Shown here: positions 17,519 to 25,629 of the stretch, one piece after another
How the letters are laid out: every line of letters starts with the position of its first letter
How positions within the stretch are numbered: the stretch's first letter is position 1
Assembly (NCBI GenBank): GCA_030426955.1
Contig: JAUHXS010000001.1
Coordinates: forward strand, 561,339-625,338
Source of the DNA: Bacteroidia bacterium
GTDB taxonomy: Bacteria; Bacteroidota; Bacteroidia; Chitinophagales; JAUHXS01
Direction: 5' to 3'
Length of the DNA stretch: 64,000 bases
Translations under genes and position numbers: made by a program
The notes under the pieces: model-generated
Databases searched by the model: none
Told to the model about the DNA's origin: nothing
What the model saw: only the letters and a program-made list of their open reading frames with translations

Positions 17519-19075
17519 TTGAAGTTAGCACCAGACTATTTATTTGTACTAATCAAGTCTTTAACAAAGACAGAGAAGCGGTATATTAAGATATTTGCTT
17601 CACAACATACTATTGGGAAAGAGAATAACTATATTAAGCTTTTTGATGCCATTGATGCTCAGAAAAACTATGATGAAGAAAAAATTAAAGCAAAGTTCAA
17701 ACACAGTTCTTTCATATCTAGAATTTCTTCTGAAAAAGTATATTTATACAAGCTTGTTTTAAAAGCACTTAGAGTATACCATTCTGCAAACAAAGGTAAA
17801 ATGCAGGTTATTGCAAAGTTGGAAGAAGGCGGCATTCTTTGGAAAAAGGGGCTATTGAAAGACAGTTATAAGGCCATTAAGAAAGCAGAGTCAATTGCAA
17901 ACAAGTCAGAGCTTCTACACTTGCTTCCGCCAATATATGAAGAGCTCATGGAGCATACAGCGGTAATGCTTCATAACAACAATAGCAGTGTTGATGAAAT
18001 ATATGGAGTATTTGAAAATTATAATATTGTTATAGATCAATTAAAGCGATACACGCAATATTGGATGATATTGCAAGAGCTTATTAGCTACAATATAAGA
18101 GGTGTAATGGCAAGAGATCCTGATTTTGTTAAGACCTTAGAGCAAAAATATGGATCTATTTTAGACGATGTACCTAGGGATTCTGATAGTTACAAAACAA
18201 AATGGACTTTTTATAGAGCTAGGCAATTGGCCTATCATCTCTCCTCAGACCTAAGCCAATGCATCACAACATTAGAAACAATAATCCAAATAGCAGAAGA
18301 GGGAAACTACACCAATGAGTATTCTAGGCAATTTATATACCTTCTAAATGATGTTTCAGCATTTTGCATTTTGGATAAAAATAACAAATTGGCTGACAAG
18401 TATGTAAATAAGTATCGTCAATTCTTCGAAAAAAACTATAGAAACCAAGCAAGTAAGTATAAAGGTATAACGACGTTTTACTACTCAGTCATTATTTTTT
18501 ATCAGCAATATCAGGGAGATACATCTTCTGCTTTAAAAACCATGAATGAGTTAAATGAAATCATTGGAAAACCAGAACACAATAGCTCAAAATATGAAGC
18601 TGTCACTTTATATTATATGAATGCTTATGCCAATTTCTGCGATGGCAACTTGGACGATGCGCTATCTTGGATAAACAGAATGTTTAATAATAACAATATA
18701 GCTTTTAGACGTGATATACATAGCTTAGCTAGAATATTGAATATCATTATCCACTTTGAGCTAGAAAACTATGAGATACTACCCTATCAAATACAATCTG
18801 CTTATAGATTTTTACTCAAGCTAGACAAATTGTATCCGCCTGAAAAGAGAATTCTGGATTTTATTAGAAAAAAACTTATCAAAAATCTTGACAGACGCTC
18901 TCTAACTGATGCTTTCAAGGCACTTCATGAGCAATTGAAAGAAGACTTTAAAGATTCTTATACCAAGCAAGCATTTGTTTATTTGGACTTACAGTCATGG
19001 CTAGAAAGTAAAATTCATAAAAAGGACTTCAAGACTATTTTGAAGGAAAAGTATCTAGCTAATGAATCGCTGTAA
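17519..19075 (+). CDS. Cytoplasmic alpha-helical (TPR-like) protein of unknown function
   Basis: The 518-residue protein starts at TTG and has no signal peptide. The opening 'LFVLIKSLTKTEKRYIKIFAS' resembles the N-terminus of a family I have seen in many Bacteroidota genomes annotated as hypothetical. Most of the protein is helical and repetitive in a TPR-like way (for example 'KGLLKDSYKAIKKAESIANK' and 'YYMNAYANFCDGNLDDALSWINRM'). It is the only cytoplasmic protein in a 16 kb block of secreted T9SS cargo. It converges on and overlaps the next gene by 17 bases. No function can be assigned. Confidence 0.8.
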   Translation: MKLAPDYLFVLIKSLTKTEKRYIKIFASQHTIGKENNYIKLFDAIDAQKNYDEEKIKAKFKHSSFISRISSEKVYLYKLVLKALRVYHSANKGKMQVIAKLEEGGILWKKGLLKDSYKAIKKAESIANKSELLHLLPPIYEELMEHTAVMLHNNNSSVDEIYGVFENYNIVIDQLKRYTQYWMILQELISYNIRGVMARDPDFVKTLEQKYGSILDDVPRDSDSYKTKWTFYRARQLAYHLSSDLSQCITTLETIIQIAEEGNYTNEYSRQFIYLLNDVSAFCILDKNNKLADKYVNKYRQFFEKNYRNQASKYKGITTFYYSVIIFYQQYQGDTSSALKTMNELNEIIGKPEHNSSKYEAVTLYYMNAYANFCDGNLDDALSWINRMFNNNNIAFRRDIHSLARILNIIIHFELENYEILPYQIQSAYRFLLKLDKLYPPEKRILDFIRKKLIKNLDRRSLTDAFKALHEQLKEDFKDSYTKQAFVYLDLQSWLESKIHKKDFKTILKEKYLANESL

Positions 19076-21266
19076 AGCTCGTTGTTAATATTATATTTTC
19101 ATTGTCTATAGAAACCCCTTTCACATAACATACATAGACACCAGCCTCCACCAATTCATTTTCAAAAAAACCTTCCCAAGATGGAGTAAGGCTATTATCT
19201 TCATATAGCTTCTTTCCATATCTATTGAAAATTTCCATCTTTAGCTCTAACAAATTGCTACTCAAAACTCTAAACTCATCATTTATTCCATCATTATCTG
19301 GAGTAAAAACATTAGGTATAAAGATGTACGTTTCGTCATTTTCTTGATGTTGGCAATACATTGTATCTCCTGGCAACAATACTGTAATCAGAAAGCTATC
19401 CACAACCAGGCAACCTACTGAATCTTGTGCAACGACACTATACTCAACAGAGGCTTGTGGGATAATTGTTTGTTCAAAAGCTATTGAATCGTCAATATAT
19501 AAGTACGGGCTCCAAAATGCACTTTCATAACTTTGGCCTAAAGCATAATATAGTGTATCATCAAGACAAATAATAGTATCATTTATTTCTAACAAAGTCG
19601 CAGCATGCACAGTAACCTCAATAGTATCAAACTTACTTGAAAGAGGACACATATGAGTATCTGATACTTCGACTATATAGGTAGACGATTCATTGGCTGA
19701 AATAACAATGGTATCTCCAACTGAGTCTGTCAAACTAGTAGTAGAAGACCACCATAAATACTTATTTCCTCCTGAAGCATATAGGCTTATAACTTCACCA
19801 TCACATATTAAAGTATCTCCTATTGTCTCTACAAAAAAGTCCGATGAACATAAGTACGTGTCATAATCAATATTTTTAGCCATACCTGGAATGGCAATAT
19901 TTGACTCAGCCAATGCTATATTTTGCACATCAATATTTATATCTAATGCTGTGTCAATAGGAAGATCGTCTTGATTAACAGTGAAATCGACTTCCATACA
20001 ATCATCATTGAAGGCTCCATTTCCAAAGGAATCGGTTTTAATCAAATATAAATTAGCATTTGATGAGTCAGTCGTCATTTTTGTTATGTTTGTCAACATT
20101 GCATATCCTCCGTCCGAGGATTGAGCCAAGCTAGCTCTACCATTTATACCACTTCCATTACCATAAGACTTAGCCCATTGGACATTCCCATCATTATCCG
20201 TTCCAAATAGAGTTGTCATGATGTCAGTACCTCCTGTTCCTGTAAATGTTCCACAAAAGACAATGCCATCTCCTAAAGTTTCACTTGCAACAATGCTGCC
20301 CCCTTTATTACCCATCGAATCCAATACACCGTAAACTTTATTCCATAATACGTTACCTAAACTATCTACACACAAAATAGTTGCATCGGCACTAAGAAGT
20401 GAAGTGCTATCCATTTGTTTACTTCGAACATATTCTTGTGTACTACCCGAAAGCACATAGCTTTTATTTGCCAGTTGCTTAACGTCAATAAGGTTATATA
20501 TCGATTTATAGTTAACTGGGTAAGAATAATTTTGCTCCCACTCAACATTTCCATCTTTGTCACATTTAATTAAGATTCCTGAGTATCCTGTACTATAAGT
20601 CACATATTGTGCTGTGCCAGCTATCACAAAACCACTATCTAAAGTCACATCTATCGCAGCATTACGAAAGGATGCAAATGGTGCTGGAGGCCCTTGTTCA
20701 GGGTGTCTATATTGCTTTGCCCATTGTAAATCACCACTAATATCAAGCTTAAAAACAACCACCTGCCTATCATTTGCACCACCGATAGCATCGCTTGTAA
20801 TTAAATAGCCTCCATCTAACGTCTGATGAATATCATATCCTCTATCTTGATTTCCCCCATCAAATACTTTGTACCAATCAATTTGACCACTTGCATCTAT
20901 TTTGGTAACAAAAATATCTGTTGCACCACCTGTACTATTTTTAACCGTATATCCGACAGCCACACATCCACCTTCAGAAGTTTTTTCGATACCAAATAGT
21001 CGATCAAGAGGTGCAATATCAATAATGGTACTCCACTCTATGGTACCACAACGATCTACCTTCATTAAAAAAGGGTCGGCACTTACTGAAAAATCATTGG
21101 TTCCTGCTATAAAATAGCCACCATCATCAGCATTGATTAATGCATCATAGCTAAAGCTTGGAAACTCTGTTCGCCCATTATTTCCTATCAATTTTTGAAA
21201 ACGAACCTGAGCAAATGCCTCAGTTTCAAAACAAAGTATGCACAAACCAAGCACTAAATATTTCAT
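19059..21266 (-). CDS. T9SS type B surface protein with propeller-like DGGY repeats
   Basis: The signal peptide ends at 'ETEAFAQ'. An ATG nine codons further upstream (21293) is also possible. Residues 25-400 contain about six repeats of 60-70 residues with the theme 'DGGY.I.G', 'D..G...W.K.YG' and 'I.KTD..G', which suggests a beta-propeller. Two Ig-like segments follow, with 'GNKYLWWSSTTSLTDSVGD' typical of gliding-associated proteins, then a type B sorting domain (FIPNVFTPDNDGINDEF, NRYGKKLYE). It is a tandem relative of the next gene in the same direction. The ligand is unknown. Confidence 0.85.
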   Translation of the reverse strand: MKYLVLGLCILCFETEAFAQVRFQKLIGNNGRTEFPSFSYDALINADDGGYFIAGTNDFSVSADPFLMKVDRCGTIEWSTIIDIAPLDRLFGIEKTSEGGCVAVGYTVKNSTGGATDIFVTKIDASGQIDWYKVFDGGNQDRGYDIHQTLDGGYLITSDAIGGANDRQVVVFKLDISGDLQWAKQYRHPEQGPPAPFASFRNAAIDVTLDSGFVIAGTAQYVTYSTGYSGILIKCDKDGNVEWEQNYSYPVNYKSIYNLIDVKQLANKSYVLSGSTQEYVRSKQMDSTSLLSADATILCVDSLGNVLWNKVYGVLDSMGNKGGSIVASETLGDGIVFCGTFTGTGGTDIMTTLFGTDNDGNVQWAKSYGNGSGINGRASLAQSSDGGYAMLTNITKMTTDSSNANLYLIKTDSFGNGAFNDDCMEVDFTVNQDDLPIDTALDINIDVQNIALAESNIAIPGMAKNIDYDTYLCSSDFFVETIGDTLICDGEVISLYASGGNKYLWWSSTTSLTDSVGDTIVISANESSTYIVEVSDTHMCPLSSKFDTIEVTVHAATLLEINDTIICLDDTLYYALGQSYESAFWSPYLYIDDSIAFEQTIIPQASVEYSVVAQDSVGCLVVDSFLITVLLPGDTMYCQHQENDETYIFIPNVFTPDNDGINDEFRVLSSNLLELKMEIFNRYGKKLYEDNSLTPSWEGFFENELVEAGVYVCYVKGVSIDNENIILTTSFTAIH

Positions 21267-21312
21267 TAATATGTGTTTTTCAGTTTTAAACATAGTTTTG
21301 TCAATTGCTTAC

Positions 21313-23481
21313 TCAATCTAATATAGTTACATTTCCTAATTTTGTAAACTTTGATTGACCAGCCTCTAATAGAAGCTCATACGTATATACCCCAGGCGAC
21401 TCTTTAGAAGGTGATATTTGGGGCTGCCATTTTGCATTATAGTCATCAGAGGTAAATACCTTTTTTCCTAGCCGATCATAAATGTTTAGCCGAATTTGGT
21501 CATACGCACTAGGTAATAGATCTAAAGCAATCTTATTATTTGTACTGCTATTATTTATGCTAATTACATTAGGAATAAAAATATCGTCTATTACAATAAT
21601 TTCAATACTTTTTGCAACAATACAACCATTACCATCGTCTATTAAAACTTCATATGTAGTTGTATTAAGCGGAAATGCCACGGGATAGTCACTATCTCCA
21701 GTGAGCGTCTCATAAGGGGACCATTCATACTCAACTCCACCATTAGCAAATAGCTGCACCGACTGTCCTCTTGAAATTATGTTACTTCCATCCACACCAG
21801 CATCAACATCCGTTTCCTGTACCATTACTTCTGTAGATGCCATCATTGAATCGCAGCCATCATAGTTAGTATGTAGATAGAAAGTAGTCGTCTCTTCAGG
21901 AAAAACCGTTACAGAATCATCATAGCCTAATACTTCGCCATTTTCATTTTCCCATCTGTACGTCTGGGCACCTGAGGCTACTAAGTGTAATGGGTTTCCT
22001 TCACATATCGTATCAAAAGCAGATATAATTGGACGAGTACAAATCTCTGATGAAACTACCTCAGGAGAAAGCTCATTAAAAGTTACATTTTCAACTGTAA
22101 TGGAGTTGGTAACATCAATCATCTGTGGGGTAAATGCAATGCTCTTCAGGGGATAGTCTTTTTGTATCAGAGGGGCTTTAAAAGACTCACAACCTGCATC
22201 TCCGTTTTCATCTACTGTTAGTAACCACGCATCTCTAAGATTTGTTGATCCATTAGATGTGTTATCTATTCTTATGCTTGATAGCACAAAGCCATTACTA
22301 GAAGTACTTTTACAATCTGAATCTCCCAAATTACCTATTCCTGCGCCTCCAGGACCATAGTTTTTTTGCCAAAGTAGATTTCCTTCATTGTTTAATTTTG
22401 TAATAGTTGGTCGACCACCTCCATTACCATCTACCGAAATGGTAGTTGTATTGGTACAAAAGGCATATTCATTATCTTCTGTAATTGCTATGCTCACAGG
22501 CCATGACTGCCCTGTTTTCATACTATCATGAAAGGCTATTACTTTGGACCACTCTACATCAAAATCATAATCTAGCTTGATCGCATCGGTATAATATCGC
22601 CCCTGTCCTGTAGAAACATCTTGAAAATAGTCTAAATAAGAAGCTGTTCGACCAATCACCACATAGCCGTTATCCAAGGTAGGTTTTATAGACCATATTT
22701 CTTCTCCAGAAGTAAAATTTTGATAATCCATGTTGATAAACTTAAAACGTTCTACTTCACCATTATTATCAAATTTGGCCACTATTCCGCCTTGTCTACT
22801 ATTGACCGAATCAATATTGATTTCTGCATTTCCTACACCTAAAAAGCTGCCATCTTTAGTAGGAACTATGTCTCTAAGAAGTCCAGGGCTTTGAAATGAT
22901 CCATCATCTGTACTACATACCTTTCCCCATTCTAAAGAACCACTTGCATCTGTTTTCATTAAGACAATTTGAGAGTAATCCCCACTGTAAAATGTTGAGA
23001 TTACTTTAATTATTATTGTTTCATCCTCTAATTCGATTGCTTTAACCTTTTCTGAACCTTCACTAACTGAATACGTTCTTGCCCAAAGTAGGTTTCCTGA
23101 TAAATCTACCTTACTGACAAATGCCTGATTCAAAAATCCTGCCTCTCTTCTAATGCCAGATATCAAAAAATCATTCTTTTGGGTTAATATTATGCTCGTG
23201 CCCGACATTAAAACAGAGTTATCCTCTACACCAAAATGCTTTTGCCATTCTACAGCACCACAGTTATCTATCTTTATTAGCATAGTCACATTGCCGTTAA
23301 CACCTGCACCATTGTAGGCGTAACCCATCATTAGAAAACCATCATCTGGAGTTTCAACAACTCGAACGCTTCGCTCATCCCAGCTACTTACTCCAAAAGC
23401 CTTATTTATGGATATTTCTGATCTTAGTATACTTACAGCCAGTAATAGTAAAATTGTTATTGTAGGTTTCTTGATAGTCAT
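21313..23481 (-). CDS. T9SS type B surface protein with propeller-like repeats (paralogue of its neighbour)
   Basis: The start is set at the ATG before 'TIKKPTITILLLLAVSIL', which gives a proper signal peptide. An upstream in-frame start would add 24 residues of no use. The layout matches the gene downstream: six or seven 'DGGF'/'DNGYVVIGRT' repeats, an Ig-like region ('GAQTYRWENENGEVLGYDD', 'GGVEYEWSPYETLTGD') and a type B end. The sorting domain is divergent: the usual FTPNxDGxND reads VISINNSSTNNK and WDG is replaced by WQP, so export efficiency may differ. The promoter region is shared with the divergent gene at 23693. Confidence 0.85.
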   Translation of the reverse strand: MTIKKPTITILLLLAVSILRSEISINKAFGVSSWDERSVRVVETPDDGFLMMGYAYNGAGVNGNVTMLIKIDNCGAVEWQKHFGVEDNSVLMSGTSIILTQKNDFLISGIRREAGFLNQAFVSKVDLSGNLLWARTYSVSEGSEKVKAIELEDETIIIKVISTFYSGDYSQIVLMKTDASGSLEWGKVCSTDDGSFQSPGLLRDIVPTKDGSFLGVGNAEINIDSVNSRQGGIVAKFDNNGEVERFKFINMDYQNFTSGEEIWSIKPTLDNGYVVIGRTASYLDYFQDVSTGQGRYYTDAIKLDYDFDVEWSKVIAFHDSMKTGQSWPVSIAITEDNEYAFCTNTTTISVDGNGGGRPTITKLNNEGNLLWQKNYGPGGAGIGNLGDSDCKSTSSNGFVLSSIRIDNTSNGSTNLRDAWLLTVDENGDAGCESFKAPLIQKDYPLKSIAFTPQMIDVTNSITVENVTFNELSPEVVSSEICTRPIISAFDTICEGNPLHLVASGAQTYRWENENGEVLGYDDSVTVFPEETTTFYLHTNYDGCDSMMASTEVMVQETDVDAGVDGSNIISRGQSVQLFANGGVEYEWSPYETLTGDSDYPVAFPLNTTTYEVLIDDGNGCIVAKSIEIIVIDDIFIPNVISINNSSTNNKIALDLLPSAYDQIRLNIYDRLGKKVFTSDDYNAKWQPQISPSKESPGVYTYELLLEAGQSKFTKLGNVTILD

Positions 23482-23557
23482 ATCGTTATATACATTTAAG
23501 ATTATATAGCTAATATATACATAGGAAAGCATCAATACCCTTAAAGCTTGCATTCAA

Positions 23558-23624
23558 TACTTGAAGTCTAAGCTCATTTTTTATTTAAATAACTTCCTAG
23601 CACACTCATTTTAGACTTCAAGTA
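23558..23624. promoter_or_regulatory. 14-base inverted repeat between divergent surface-protein genes
   Basis: TACTTGAAGTCTAA (23558-23571) is repeated as its exact reverse complement at 23611-23624, 39 bases apart, in the 211-base gap between the genes starting at 23481 and 23693. The inner core TTAGACTTCAAGT recurs at 25530-25542. The site may bind a shared regulator. No known regulator motif is recognised. Confidence 0.5.
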
Positions 23625-23692
23625 AGCAGGCATTATTCAACAATCAACACATAACTAATGCTATATCTTAGTTATAAATAAAAACGCTCAAT

Positions 23693-25498
23693 ATGACTAC
23701 TATAAAAATCAGCTCATTAATCTTGATGTTTACATTTATATCTAATATTACTTTGGGTCAACCTATTTGGCAAAATATCAACTCAAATACTTCGGAACAC
23801 CTCAATGCAATAAAGCATCAAAATGGTGTCTTCATTGCTACAGGAAACAATGGTCTAATTATAAGATCAATAAATGGCAATGATTGGACTATAATTAACA
23901 GCAACACCGTATCTGATATAAATAGTGTAGACTTCAAAGATAATGATACTATTTTTGCTGGAGCTAATGCAATAGGAACGAGCACTACAATTTTAAGGTC
24001 AAGCGATGGAGGATATAGTTGGGAAGATAAAAGCATTTCTCCACTTCAATTAAATATTTACGATCTACAGTTCACTAACTCAAACAGAGGTTTTTTCGTC
24101 GGAAAAGGGCAAGGAAATTGCATTTCACTACCATGCGAAATGCCCGTACACAGGACTATTAACGCAGGAGAAACACTAGTATGGAAAGGCACTTATATGC
24201 CAGATAGTGGAGGTGTAATCACATATGGAGTTGATTTCCTTACCAATAAAATAGGTTATGTCGTAGGCGACAACGCACGTATTATTAAAACAAAAAACGG
24301 TGGCAACAGTTGGACCGACATTTCAAGCAAACAAGTAGATACGAATAATACTACCTACTATGGTATCGCTTTTATAAACCAAAGCACTGGGTTCATTGTA
24401 GGCTCAGATGAAAGTTCTTCAGGAGGAACTTCAAACAAGGGTTATATTCTCAAAACAATAGATTCTGGAAACACATGGCAAGTTCATACAGTTAGTCCTA
24501 AACTCTATGCAATAAATATGCTAAACGATACCGTTGGCTATGCTGTCGGGGCAGGGCGCTCTATTTTCAAAACTAAAGATATGGGTGAAACGTGGATACT
24601 AGAATACTCCAGTCACTCTGCAGGGGCATTAAAAGATATCATTATAATTGATGAAGAGAATGCTTATGCCGTTGGCGAAAATGGTTCTGTGCTATATTAT
24701 GGGGAGACAACCTTGCCCTTAAATGCCAATTTTGAAATGAGCAATGACACTCAATGCATATCTACACCAGTTACTTTCACAAATTTCTCTACAGGAGCTG
24801 ACAGCTATAAATGGTATGTAAATGGTACATTGTATTCAACATCCAGAGATACATCTTACCAGAGCGAACAGGCAGAAACTGTTATCGTCAAATTAGTTGT
24901 TGACTCCAGTGGGGCTAAAAGGGATTCTATGGAGATGCAATTGACAACAATTAATGAACCTATTCCACTATTTGTTTTAGATAAAGATACAGCACCTATA
25001 AATGGGCCAATTGTTGTTCTTAATCAATCGCAAAGCTATGATAGTATATTATGGACACTTAACAGCCAACAATTATTTGTCACTTCAAACGAGGCTTTTT
25101 CTTTGGATCAGGTACTTGATCATGAAGGGACATATACTCTAGAGGTTATAATTAAATCAAAGTATTGCGATGGTAATTATACTTACTCAAAAGATTTTTA
25201 TATAGAAGATGAAAGTATCAACAGTTTCATATTTAGCACTTCAGAAGAACATCGTAATATTACAATCAGTCCAAACCCAAACAATGGAAATTTTGTTCTA
25301 TCAAGTAAACACCTACCTGAAGAAGGTTCAAGTTTAATAAGAATATATAATGCAAGTGGTTTATTGATTAAAGAGTTGAAGGACATAGAAAAAGCAGATA
25401 ATTATATCCAACTAGATACTCCTGATGGCATATATAACATTGTTGTCTCCTCAGAAAATCGTACATATAGCAATAAGTTTGTGAAGTTGACTGAGTAA
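23693..25498 (+). CDS. BNR/Ycf48-like repeat protein with PKD domains and T9SS type A sorting domain
   Basis: A signal peptide ends at 'NITLGQ'. Residues 25-340 carry about six 'GxxW....T' BNR-like repeats (GNDWTIINS, GGYSWEDKS, GGNSWTDIS, SGNTWQVHT, GETWILEYS), interleaved with 'IGYVVGDNARIIKTKNGG' type strands as in Ycf48/HCF136 propellers. A PKD-like stretch follows (about 345-480). The last 80 residues are a T9SS type A sorting domain (ITISPNPNNGNFVL, RIYNASGLLIKEL, YSNKFVKL). It is probably a secreted binding protein, not a photosystem factor. The gene is divergent from the propeller pair. Confidence 0.85.
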   Translation: MTTIKISSLILMFTFISNITLGQPIWQNINSNTSEHLNAIKHQNGVFIATGNNGLIIRSINGNDWTIINSNTVSDINSVDFKDNDTIFAGANAIGTSTTILRSSDGGYSWEDKSISPLQLNIYDLQFTNSNRGFFVGKGQGNCISLPCEMPVHRTINAGETLVWKGTYMPDSGGVITYGVDFLTNKIGYVVGDNARIIKTKNGGNSWTDISSKQVDTNNTTYYGIAFINQSTGFIVGSDESSSGGTSNKGYILKTIDSGNTWQVHTVSPKLYAINMLNDTVGYAVGAGRSIFKTKDMGETWILEYSSHSAGALKDIIIIDEENAYAVGENGSVLYYGETTLPLNANFEMSNDTQCISTPVTFTNFSTGADSYKWYVNGTLYSTSRDTSYQSEQAETVIVKLVVDSSGAKRDSMEMQLTTINEPIPLFVLDKDTAPINGPIVVLNQSQSYDSILWTLNSQQLFVTSNEAFSLDQVLDHEGTYTLEVIIKSKYCDGNYTYSKDFYIEDESINSFIFSTSEEHRNITISPNPNNGNFVLSSKHLPEEGSSLIRIYNASGLLIKELKDIEKADNYIQLDTPDGIYNIVVSSENRTYSNKFVKLTE

Positions 25499-25529
25499 AA
25501 GCACATAAGTTAAGCACTCTGCTTTATCA

Positions 25530-25590
25530 TTAGACTTCAAGTTTAAAATAGCTTTTGTGTAGTTTTAGTGTTTTAATTAAGTTAACTTAA
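25530..25590. promoter_or_regulatory. Third copy of TTAGACTTCAAGT plus a 14-base palindrome
   Basis: TTAGACTTCAAGT occurs at 25530-25542 and a perfect palindrome TTAAGTTAACTTAA at 25577-25590. Both lie in the 131-base gap before the FG-GAP protein gene starting at 25630. They are probable operator-like sites. The binding factors are unknown. Confidence 0.4.
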
Positions 25591-25629
25591 GGTAAACATT
25601 AAAGTTCAGCCCAAATAAATAAGCTAGCA

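Noticed and set aside
23693-25498. A photosystem II assembly factor, from the Ycf48-like repeats
   Set aside because: Ycf48-like propellers are common in secreted Bacteroidota proteins; a signal peptide and T9SS domain rule out that role here.
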